44,365 nucleotides of DNA, taken from Roseomonas genomospecies 6. GTDB lineage: Bacteria > Pseudomonadota > Alphaproteobacteria > Azospirillales > Azospirillaceae. This document shows positions 1 to 6,924 of the stretch, one piece after another. Under the pieces are notes generated by a model that ran no database searches, was not told the origin of the DNA, and saw only the letters and a list, made by a program, of their open reading frames with translations. The position numbers and the translations under genes are program-made. The stretch lies in contig NZ_QOKW01000029.1 in NCBI RefSeq assembly GCF_008365375.1, forward strand, positions 1 to 44,365. Reading direction: 5' to 3'. Each line of letters begins with the position of its first letter. Within the stretch, counting starts at the first letter, position 1.

Positions 1-123
1 CTGCCGCCGCTTGGTGCGCCATTACGAACTATACCTCCGCACCTCCGTCGCCTTCATCCGCCTCGCCATGATCCGTCTCATGCTCCGCCGCCTCGCTCGG
101 AAATAATCTTTCTGGACAGACTC
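1..123 (+). mobile_element. Right end of an IS5-family insertion sequence
   Basis: The first 123 bases hold the last codons of a transposase followed within 20 bases by a probable terminal inverted repeat. Read inward from the junction on the minus strand, the end begins GAGTCTGTCC (bases 114-123), which resembles IS5-family (IS427-like) termini. The bases just outside are TTA/CTTAG, compatible with the short TA or TNA targets of that family. The rest of the element lies left of the window, so its full length, left end and target duplication cannot be seen. The insertion point falls inside a tyrosine recombinase gene. Confidence 0.7.
2..106 (+). CDS. IS5-family transposase, C-terminal fragment (cut by window edge)
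   Basis: Reading frame 2 is open from the window edge and ends in TAA at 104-106. The 34 residues include LVRHYELYLRT and AMIRLMLRRLA. This matches the usual C-terminal tail of IS5-family DDE transposases, where an aromatic/TS segment is followed by an AMIRLMLRRL helix. The catalytic DDE residues lie outside the window. Identification rests on this short tail plus the terminal repeat immediately downstream. Confidence 0.7.
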   Translation, partial: CRRLVRHYELYLRTSVAFIRLAMIRLMLRRLARK

Positions 124-881
124 TTAGCAACTGGCTGACGCTTTCGGGGATCTGTTGGATCGTCCGCGTTGCGGGCGATGAGGATCCTGTTCTGGTGCCA
201 CTGGACATGATCGGTGATCTTGATGCCGAGGGCTTCCCCGCGACGGATGCCGAGGCCATAGAGGAGGTGGACCACGAGGCGGTTGCGGAGCCGCAGCCCG
301 AGGTCGGTCCAAGGGTTATCGGGAGAGTCTGGTTCCAGCACCGCCAGCAGGCGGTCCATGACCTCGACCGGCGGCGCCTCCCGCTGCCCCACGACGTTCC
401 GCCCTTTGGTCCGCGGCGCCTTCTCGTTCAGCGTGGCGGCCATCGCATCAAGCTGCACCTTGCGCTTGGATGCCGTCTCCAGGTCGAGGTCATTGCTGCC
501 TTCCTGGCCCAGCCACGTGAGGTATTGCACAACGGTCCGCAGCCGATTCGCGGCGGTGTGCTTCAAAACCGTTCTGGGGACTTCGGGCGCCCCCATCCGG
601 ACCTGTTCGAGCGACACCACTTTGCGGGCCTTCAGAGGCTTGGAACGGACGTCGTCGCCCACGCCGTCCAAATGCCGCGAAGCCGCCCCGGCTAAGCTGG
701 TGATCTCGTGACTCTTGAGGAACTGGCCGGAGAGCATCCGGCCTTCTATGTCGTTGCCGGACTCGGCCGCCCAAACGTACAGGAACTTGAGGGCGTAGCA
801 GTTCGCCTGGAGGGTGTTGCTGGCCCGATGGGACGGGCGCCTCATCGTCAGCAACCAGGCGTTCGGCCAGAAGAGAGGCAC
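124..881 (-). pseudogene. Tyrosine recombinase/integrase, truncated by IS insertion
   Basis: The minus-strand frame encodes about 250 residues of a site-specific integrase. It has an N-terminal core-binding-like domain (a VPLFWPNAWL segment, then helices with FLYVWAAESG) and the start of the catalytic domain with LLYGLGIRRGEAL, which carries the first catalytic arginine. The frame runs into the IS end at about base 124, so the later catalytic box residues (K, HxxR, H, Tyr) are absent and the native tail is replaced by IS-derived residues. The 5' end is unclear: the frame opens at 923 after a stop, with GTG at 881 and CTG at 899 as possible starts and a GGAGGGGGGAG tract upstream. Presumably inactive. 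The missing half may survive on the far side of the IS. Confidence 0.75.
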
Positions 882-1086
882 GCCGTCACCGTCGATCAGA
901 AGGGGGAGGCGCTCCCCCCTCCATCACGATCATGCGGACCTGAAACCGTGCCATTCTTTACACGCCTTCTCGGTAGCATTGTCACCGGCAAGATGGTGCC
1001 TAGGCCGACAAGAGCATGCAACCTTGAAAACGAGCTATCATGGTCACTTCAGGACTAAAACCTTACACGACGATCCACGGTGCGTT

Positions 1087-1581
1087 CTAGAACGGGATTT
1101 CGTCATCCAGGTCGTCGTGCTTGGGCGGAGCACCGCCGCCGCTGCGGCCACCACCACCGCCGCCATAGCCACCACCGCCGCCACCGCCGCCACGCGACTC
1201 GTAACCGCCGCCGCCGCCGCCGCCGTAGCCACCGCCGCCATAACCACCGCCGCCGCCGCCGCCTTCGCCCTCACGACCGCCGCCGGTGAAGTCGATCTCG
1301 TTGACGCGCACCGACAAGCCGGCGCCGCGGGTGCCGTCACGCTTCTCATACTCGCGGATCGTCACCTCGCCGGAGACCACGACGGCCTTGCCCTTGGTCA
1401 GGTGCGGGGCCAGCGCTTCCGCACGGCGGCCCCAGATGGAGCAGTCCACCCACTGGGTGGTCTTGCGGTCGCCGAATCCAACGTCGTTGGCGACGCGGAA
1501 GCCCAGAACCTTTTCGCCGCTCTGCGTGGTGCGAAGCTCGCCATCCGCGCCGAGGCGCCCCGTAAACGTCCATACATTCAT
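1087..1581 (-). CDS. ssb: Single-stranded DNA-binding protein
   Basis: SSB coats single-stranded DNA in replication, recombination and repair and recruits partner enzymes through its C-terminal tip. The 164-residue product has an OB fold at about residues 1-98 (MNVWTFTGRLGADGELR, WVDCSIWGRRAE, GEVTIREYEKRDGTRG). A linker at residues 100-150 contains 39 glycines with scattered Tyr, and the acidic tip ends DDEIPF, the partner-binding motif. A good ribosome site (AGGAGA) precedes the ATG. It is divergent from uvrA, with LexA-type boxes in the shared intergenic region, so DNA-damage induction is likely. The linker is unusually glycine-pure for an SSB, but the protein looks intact. Confidence 0.97.
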   Translation of the reverse strand: MNVWTFTGRLGADGELRTTQSGEKVLGFRVANDVGFGDRKTTQWVDCSIWGRRAEALAPHLTKGKAVVVSGEVTIREYEKRDGTRGAGLSVRVNEIDFTGGGREGEGGGGGGGYGGGGYGGGGGGGYESRGGGGGGGGYGGGGGGRSGGGAPPKHDDLDDEIPF

Positions 1582-2046
1582 CGCACGTGTCTCCTAGCGC
1601 GGGTTCCCGGTACCCCATCCGACCCGTTCGGGCGCCCGGCGGAAGGGCGTCCGGATACCGGGGGTGTCTGTTCGCAGGGCCGGTTTGGTCCGTGGTCCGG
1701 TCCATGCCCCGCCCCGCCTTGCGCTTCACAAAGCACGCGGGAAGGGCATGGGTCAACCGCCGCCGCCGGAGCGCTTCGCCCCTTCCGCCCGGATCAACCC
1801 GCCCAGCCCGCGCGAAAGAGAACACTCCATGAACAAACATAGCAGAGAGCGTCCGTGTTGCAAACGGTTTCCTTTGCGGTTCCCCGGCGTTCCCGCATTC
1901 CGCCCCTGCGCCCAGCGGGACGGGAAACAGGCGCGCGCTGGTGGCAATACGCCTGCGCGTGGCACATATCTGTCCGGGCTTCAATGGCCTCTCCCGGCCT
2001 TCTCTGGCGGCTTCCCTTCTCCACCCGTTTCGGCTAAGAACACTCC
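1582..2046. other. Divergent ssb-uvrA control region
   Basis: These 465 bases separate ssb and uvrA. They hold one complete LexA-type box (1820-1834), and a second box begins at 2038 and runs into uvrA. The 18-base string around box 1 recurs around box 2, including the ATGAACAA that forms the uvrA start. A 73-codon frame opens at the ATG of the first copy (1829) and stops at 2050, overlapping the uvrA ATG as ATGA. Its product is Arg/Pro-rich, resembles nothing I know and is probably not a gene. No clear -35/-10 pair was recognised. Confidence 0.6.
1820..1834. promoter_or_regulatory. LexA (SOS) box 1, ssb-uvrA intergenic
   Basis: The sequence GAACACTCCATGAAC is GAAC-N7-GAAC, the reverse complement of the GTTC-N7-GTTC direct repeat recognised by alphaproteobacterial LexA. 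It lies about 240 bases from the ssb start and 213 bases from the uvrA start. It could serve either gene. Confidence 0.7.
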
Positions 2047-2052
2047 ATGAAC
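2038..2052. promoter_or_regulatory. LexA (SOS) box 2, overlapping the uvrA start codon
   Basis: An identical 15-base GAACACTCCATGAAC. Its spacer supplies the A and T of the uvrA start codon at 2047-2049, and the second GAAC supplies the G and the next codon. Bound LexA would cover the start of the gene itself. This is a motif match only. The copy is offset from box 1 by exactly 218 bases. Confidence 0.65.
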
Positions 2053-4899
2053 AAGCACATCAGTGTCCGCGGCGCGCGGGAACACAACCTCAAGAGCGTC
2101 GATGTCGATCTGCCTCGGGACGAGCTGATCGTCATCACCGGCCTGTCGGGATCGGGCAAGTCGTCGCTGGCGTTCGACACGATCTACGCGGAAGGCCAGC
2201 GGCGCTATGTCGAGAGCCTGTCGGCCTACGCGCGCCAGTTCCTGGAGCTGATGCAGAAGCCGGACGTCGATTCGATCGAGGGGCTGTCGCCGGCCATCTC
2301 CATCGAGCAGAAGACGACTTCCAAGAATCCGCGCTCCACCGTCGGCACGGTGACGGAGATCTACGACTACATGCGCCTTCTCTGGGCGCGGGTCGGCATC
2401 CCCTACTCGCCGGCAACCGGGCTGCCCATCGAAAGCCAGACGGTCAGCCAGATGGTCGACCGCATCCTGGCGATGCCGGAGGGCACGCGCCTGCTGCTGC
2501 TGGCGCCGATCATCCGGGGCCGCAAGGGCGAGTACAAGAAGGAGATCCAGGACCTCCGCAAGCGCGGTTTCCAGCGCGTGCGCGTCGACGGCACGATGCA
2601 CGAGATCGACGAGGTTCCGGCGCTCAACAAGAAGCTGAAGCACGACATCGACGTCGTGGTGGACCGCATCGTCGTGCGCGAGGGGCTGGGCAACCGTCTG
2701 GCCGATTCGCTGGAGACGGCGCTCGGCCTCGCGGACGGGATCATCTTCGTCGAGAACGCCGAGTCGCACGAGCAGACCGTCTTCTCGCAGAAATTCGCCT
2801 GCCCGGTGTCCGGCTTCACGATTCCGGAGATCGAGCCGCGGCTGTTCTCCTTCAACAACCCCTTCGGCGCCTGCCCGGCCTGCGACGGTCTGGGCAGCAA
2901 GATCTACTTCGACCCCATGCTGGTCGTTCCGGACGAGCGGCTGTCGCTGAAGAAGGGCGCCATCGCCCCCTGGGCCGGCTCCTCTTCCCAGTACTACGTG
3001 CAGACGCTGGAGAGCATCGCCCAGCATTTCGGCGTCGCCATGGACACGCCGTGGGAGACGCTGCCGGAGAAGGTCCGCCAGACGATTCTCTACGGCTCCG
3101 ACGGCGCACCGATCACGATGACCTACGACGACGGCCTGCGCAGCTACCAGACGCACAAAGCCTTCGAAGGCATCGTCAACAATCTGGAACGCCGCTATCG
3201 CGAGACGGAAAGCGCCTACATGCGGGAGGAGTTGTCCAAGTACCAGTCCTCCCAGCCCTGCGAGACCTGCAAGGGCGCCCGCCTGAAGCCGGAGGCGCTG
3301 GCCGTCAAGGTGCACGGCCTGCACATCTCCCAGGCGTCGGAAATGTCCATCGCCGACGCGGCGCAGTGGTTCAGCACGCTGAACGATCATCTGCGCCCGA
3401 AGGACAAGGAGATCGCCTATCGCATCCTGAAGGAGATCAACGAGCGGCTCGGCTTCCTCAACGCGGTGGGGCTGGAGTATCTGACACTCAGCCGCGGCTC
3501 CGGGTCGCTGTCCGGCGGCGAGAGCCAGCGAATCCGGCTGGCCTCGCAGATCGGGTCCGGCCTGACCGGCGTGCTCTATGTGCTGGACGAGCCGTCCATC
3601 GGCCTGCACCAGCGCGACAACGACCGGCTGCTGGCGACGCTGAAGCGCCTGCGCGACCTCGGCAACACCGTGATCGTGGTGGAGCATGACGAGGACGCCA
3701 TCCGCACCGCCGACTATCTGGTGGACATGGGTCCCGGCGCCGGCCAGCACGGCGGCACCGTGGTCGCCCAGGGCACCCCGGCGGAGGTGCAGGCCAACCC
3801 CGACAGCGTCACCGCCCAGTTCCTGAACGGCACCCGCTTCGTCCCGGTGCCGGACCAGCGGCGCCCCGGCCACAAGGGCCAGTTCCTGGAGGTGAAGGGC
3901 GCGCGCGCCAACAACCTTCAGAACGTGTCGGCGCGCATCCCGCTGGGCACCTTCACCTGCGTGACCGGCGTGTCGGGCGGCGGCAAGTCCACCCTCATCA
4001 TCGAGACGCTCTACAAGGCCGTGGCGCGCAAGTTGATGGGCGCCCGCGAGCATCCGGCGGAGCATGACGAGCTGACCGGGCTGGAGCATCTGGACAAGGT
4101 CATCGACATCGACCAGTCGCCGATCGGGCGCACCCCGCGCTCCAACCCCGCCACCTACACCGGCGCCTTCACCCCGATCCGCGACTGGTTCGCCGGTCTG
4201 CCGGAGGCGAAGGCCCGCGGTTACGGCCCCGGACGCTTCTCCTTCAACGTGAAGGGCGGACGCTGCGAGGCGTGCCAGGGCGACGGCGTCATCAAGATCG
4301 AGATGCACTTCCTGCCCGACGTCTACGTCACCTGCGACGTCTGCCACGGCAAGCGCTACAACCGCGAGACGCTGGAAGTCACCTACCGCGACAAGACCAT
4401 CGCGGACGTGCTCGACATGACGGTCGAGGAGGGCAAGGAGTTCTTCAAGGCCGTGCCCGGCATCCGCGACAAGCTGGAGACGCTGGAGCGGGTGGGCCTC
4501 GGCTACATCCACATCGGCCAGCCCGCAACGACACTCTCCGGCGGCGAGGCGCAGCGTGTGAAGCTGTCCAAGGAGCTGAGCCGCCGCGCCACGGGCCGCA
4601 CGCTCTACATCCTCGACGAGCCGACCACCGGCCTGCATTTCGCCGACGTGGAGAAGCTGATGGAGGTGCTCCACGCGCTGGTCGACCAAGGCAACACGGT
4701 TCTGGTGATCGAACACAATCTGGAGGTCATCAAGACCGCCGACTGGATCATCGACCTTGGCCCCGAGGGCGGCACCGGCGGCGGCGAGATCGTCGCAGAG
4801 GGCACCCCGGAAGACGTGGCGAAGGTCGCGCGGAGTTACACCGGACAGTATCTGGCCCCCTATCTGAAAGCGAAGCCGAAAAGCCGGAAGAGGGCGTGA
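2047..4899 (+). CDS. uvrA: Excinuclease ABC subunit A
   Basis: UvrA is the damage-sensing ATPase of nucleotide excision repair and loads UvrB. The 950-residue length is normal. The first ATPase module has Walker A GLSGSGKSS near residue 33 and signature LSGGESQR near 488. The second has GVSGGGKST near 640 and LSGGEAQR near 831, followed by LYILDEPTTGLH. The C-terminal zinc finger is complete (CEAC...CDVC). In the first finger the leading CxxC reads CPVS, so one cysteine is replaced by serine, while the second pair (CPAC) is intact. The start is fixed by the conserved ISVRGAREHNLK beginning. There is no strong ribosome site, and a LexA box overlaps the start codon. Confidence 0.98.
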   Translation: MNKHISVRGAREHNLKSVDVDLPRDELIVITGLSGSGKSSLAFDTIYAEGQRRYVESLSAYARQFLELMQKPDVDSIEGLSPAISIEQKTTSKNPRSTVGTVTEIYDYMRLLWARVGIPYSPATGLPIESQTVSQMVDRILAMPEGTRLLLLAPIIRGRKGEYKKEIQDLRKRGFQRVRVDGTMHEIDEVPALNKKLKHDIDVVVDRIVVREGLGNRLADSLETALGLADGIIFVENAESHEQTVFSQKFACPVSGFTIPEIEPRLFSFNNPFGACPACDGLGSKIYFDPMLVVPDERLSLKKGAIAPWAGSSSQYYVQTLESIAQHFGVAMDTPWETLPEKVRQTILYGSDGAPITMTYDDGLRSYQTHKAFEGIVNNLERRYRETESAYMREELSKYQSSQPCETCKGARLKPEALAVKVHGLHISQASEMSIADAAQWFSTLNDHLRPKDKEIAYRILKEINERLGFLNAVGLEYLTLSRGSGSLSGGESQRIRLASQIGSGLTGVLYVLDEPSIGLHQRDNDRLLATLKRLRDLGNTVIVVEHDEDAIRTADYLVDMGPGAGQHGGTVVAQGTPAEVQANPDSVTAQFLNGTRFVPVPDQRRPGHKGQFLEVKGARANNLQNVSARIPLGTFTCVTGVSGGGKSTLIIETLYKAVARKLMGAREHPAEHDELTGLEHLDKVIDIDQSPIGRTPRSNPATYTGAFTPIRDWFAGLPEAKARGYGPGRFSFNVKGGRCEACQGDGVIKIEMHFLPDVYVTCDVCHGKRYNRETLEVTYRDKTIADVLDMTVEEGKEFFKAVPGIRDKLETLERVGLGYIHIGQPATTLSGGEAQRVKLSKELSRRATGRTLYILDEPTTGLHFADVEKLMEVLHALVDQGNTVLVIEHNLEVIKTADWIIDLGPEGGTGGGEIVAEGTPEDVAKVARSYTGQYLAPYLKAKPKSRKRA

Positions 4900-4904
4900 A
4901 GACG

Positions 4905-4931
4905 GGCCGGTGTCGTCGCCGGCCTTTCTTT
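4905..4931 (+). terminator. Rho-independent terminator after uvrA
   Basis: A GGCCGG/CCGGCC stem (4905-4910 and 4919-4924) with an 8-base loop is followed by the T-rich TTTCTTT. It starts 5 bases after the uvrA stop. Confidence 0.65.
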
Positions 4932-5014
4932 ATGGTCCAATTTTTGCCTCGGAAACAAAGCGCGCGGACGCGCGTTCCTTCACCATCTTTTGCCAATCAG
5001 GATGGAGACGGAGC

Positions 5015-5212
5015 ATGTCCAAGACCATGATGTCCGGTGTGGCGCTGGCCTTCGGCGCGGCCTTGCTGGTCAGCGCCTGCGGAACCGACGAATCCAGCAG
5101 CACCACGACCACCACGACCACCACCTCGCCGAACTACGGCTCGACCCTGACCACCCCGCCGGTCAGCGGCTCCACCACCACCGAGCGCACGACGACGACC
5201 AAGAGCGAGTAA
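5015..5212 (+). CDS. Small Thr-rich lipoprotein of unknown function
   Basis: A 65-residue product with a lipoprotein signal: MSKTMM, a hydrophobic stretch GVALAFGAALL, and lipobox VSAC with the lipidated cysteine at residue 22. The mature part is only about 44 residues and extremely rich in Thr and Ser, with a run of eight Thr near residues 30-37 and further TTT clusters. It has no recognisable domain. I chose the ATG at 5015 because a GGAG ribosome site sits just upstream and the signal peptide begins there. It is a single-gene unit between two hairpin terminators, presumably anchored in the inner or outer membrane. Its function is unknown. Confidence 0.75.
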   Translation: MSKTMMSGVALAFGAALLVSACGTDESSSTTTTTTTTSPNYGSTLTTPPVSGSTTTERTTTTKSE

Positions 5213-5232
5213 GGCAACGCTTCGCCTTTCCG

Positions 5233-5268
5233 AAGGGCCGGCCCCGCCATCCGCGCGGCCGGCCCTTT
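5233..5268 (+). terminator. Strong hairpin terminator after the lipoprotein gene
   Basis: A perfect 11-bp stem, AAGGGCCGGCC (5233-5243) against GGCCGGCCCTT (5257-5267), with a 13-base loop and a short T run. It lies 20 bases after the stop codon. Confidence 0.75.
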
Positions 5269-5428
5269 CGATTCATGGACGGACGCGCCGCGCGGACAGC
5301 GTCATCCCACCGAAACCTTGCGGTTGGCCGCTCCAAGGGTTACGTCAATCTTCCTTGGCAGTATCCCTCGGGTTTCACGGCGGTTCCTCCCGATTCGGGA
5401 TGGAACACCCATCGCAAGCAAAGAGTCC

Positions 5429-6805
5429 ATGACCGACACCTCCCGTACCTCCACCACCGCCCCGGTTCACGTCATCGGCGGCGGCCTCGCCGGTTCCGAG
5501 GCCGCATGGCAGCTCGCCGCGCGCGGGGTGCCCGTGGTGCTGCACGAGATGCGGCCCGTCCGCCCGACCGAGGCGCACAGCACCGACCAGCTCGCCGAAC
5601 TCGTCTGCTCCAACTCCTTCCGGTCGGACGATGCGGAATACAACGCGGTCGGGCTGTTGCACGAGGAGATGCGGCGCTGCGGCTCGCTGATCCTGCGCTG
5701 CGCCGACGCGCACAAGGTGCCGGCGGGCGGCGCGCTCGCCATGGACCGCGATGGCTTCGCGGGCGCCGTGACCGAGGCGATCACCGGCCATCCCCTCATC
5801 ACCGTGGAGCGCGGCGAGGTGACCGGTCTGCCGCCGGAGGAGTGGGACAGCGTCGTCATCGCCACCGGCCCCCTGACCTCCCCGCCCCTGGCCGAGGCGA
5901 TCCGCTCCTTCACGGGCGAGGAGTCGCTGGCTTTCTTCGACGCCATCGCTCCCATCGTCTATCTGGAGAGCGTGGACCTGTCCAAGGCGTGGTTCCAGTC
6001 GCGCTACGACAAGCCCGGCCCCGGCGGCACCGGCAAGGACTACATCAACTGCGCCTTCGAGAAGGACGAGTACCGCGCCTTCATCGACGCCCTGCTGACC
6101 GCCGAGAAGGTGGACTTCAAGGAGTGGGAGAAGAGCACGCCCTATTTCGAAGGCTGCCTGCCCATCGAGGTGATGGCGGAGCGCGGGGTGGACACGCTGC
6201 GCTACGGCCCGATGAAGCCGGTCGGCCTGACCAACCCGCACAAGCCGGAACGCCGGCCCTACGCCGTGGTGCAGCTCCGCCAGGACAACGCGCTGGGCAC
6301 GCTCTACAACCTCGTCGGCTTCCAGACCAAGCTGCGCCACGCCGAGCAGGCACGGGTCTTCCGCATGATCCCCGGCCTGGAGAAGGCGGAGTTCGCGCGG
6401 CTGGGCGGCCTGCACCGCAACACCTTCCTGAACAGCCCCCGCCTGCTCGACCGCGCGCTGCGGCTGAAAGCGCAGCCGCGCATCCGCTTCGCCGGGCAGG
6501 TGACGGGCTGCGAGGGCTATGTGGAAAGCGCCGCCGTCGGCTTGCTGGCCGGGCGCTTCGCCGCCGCCGAACGGATGGGCGGCGAACCCTCCGCCCCGCC
6601 GGCCACCACCGCGCTCGGTGCGATCCTGAGCCACATCACCGGCGGGGCGAACGCGGACACCTACCAGCCGATGAACGTCAATTTCGGTCTGTTTCCCCCG
6701 GTGGACGAGCGCATCCGCGGGCGCGACCGCAAGCTGGCCTACACCCGCCGCGCGCTGGAGGATCTGGAGGAGTGGCTAAAGGCCGCACCCGGCGTCCCCG
6801 CCTGA
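5429..6805 (+). CDS. trmFO: Methylenetetrahydrofolate--tRNA (uracil-5-)-methyltransferase
   Basis: TrmFO methylates U54 of tRNA to ribothymidine using methylenetetrahydrofolate and FAD. From the chosen ATG the product is 458 residues, normal for the family. The FAD dinucleotide motif GGGLAGSE is at residues 17-24, and the conserved CSNSFRSD is at 60-67. Later come IPRE-like substrate segments and the C-terminal NVNFGLFPP motif. An upstream in-frame start would add a non-conserved tail. The TGA stop sits in the 4-base loop of a 7-bp GC hairpin (6796-6813) that lacks a T run, so its role in termination is doubtful. It is monocistronic, about 120 bases before the chemoreceptor gene. Confidence 0.95.
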   Translation: MTDTSRTSTTAPVHVIGGGLAGSEAAWQLAARGVPVVLHEMRPVRPTEAHSTDQLAELVCSNSFRSDDAEYNAVGLLHEEMRRCGSLILRCADAHKVPAGGALAMDRDGFAGAVTEAITGHPLITVERGEVTGLPPEEWDSVVIATGPLTSPPLAEAIRSFTGEESLAFFDAIAPIVYLESVDLSKAWFQSRYDKPGPGGTGKDYINCAFEKDEYRAFIDALLTAEKVDFKEWEKSTPYFEGCLPIEVMAERGVDTLRYGPMKPVGLTNPHKPERRPYAVVQLRQDNALGTLYNLVGFQTKLRHAEQARVFRMIPGLEKAEFARLGGLHRNTFLNSPRLLDRALRLKAQPRIRFAGQVTGCEGYVESAAVGLLAGRFAAAERMGGEPSAPPATTALGAILSHITGGANADTYQPMNVNFGLFPPVDERIRGRDRKLAYTRRALEDLEEWLKAAPGVPA

Positions 6806-6924
6806 CGGCGGGGGATTCCGGGAGGACATCATAAAACTATAATAAAGGTCATAGGTGACAGTTAACCAACGCCGTGAAACACTTTCCTCCCAAAAATGAG
6901 AAAGTGATAGGGCGGACCTGGTTT

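Noticed and set aside
1080..1289. His/Arg-rich frame opposite ssb
   Set aside because: It is the complement of the glycine-rich linker codons and has no independent support.
1981..4716. 911-codon open frame antisense to uvrA
   Set aside because: Long antisense frames are expected in very GC-rich coding DNA. The product is His/Arg/Leu-rich with no known domain, and uvrA on the other strand is complete.
6796..6813. GC hairpin at the trmFO stop as a terminator
   Set aside because: The 7-bp stem has no following T run, so intrinsic termination is not supported.
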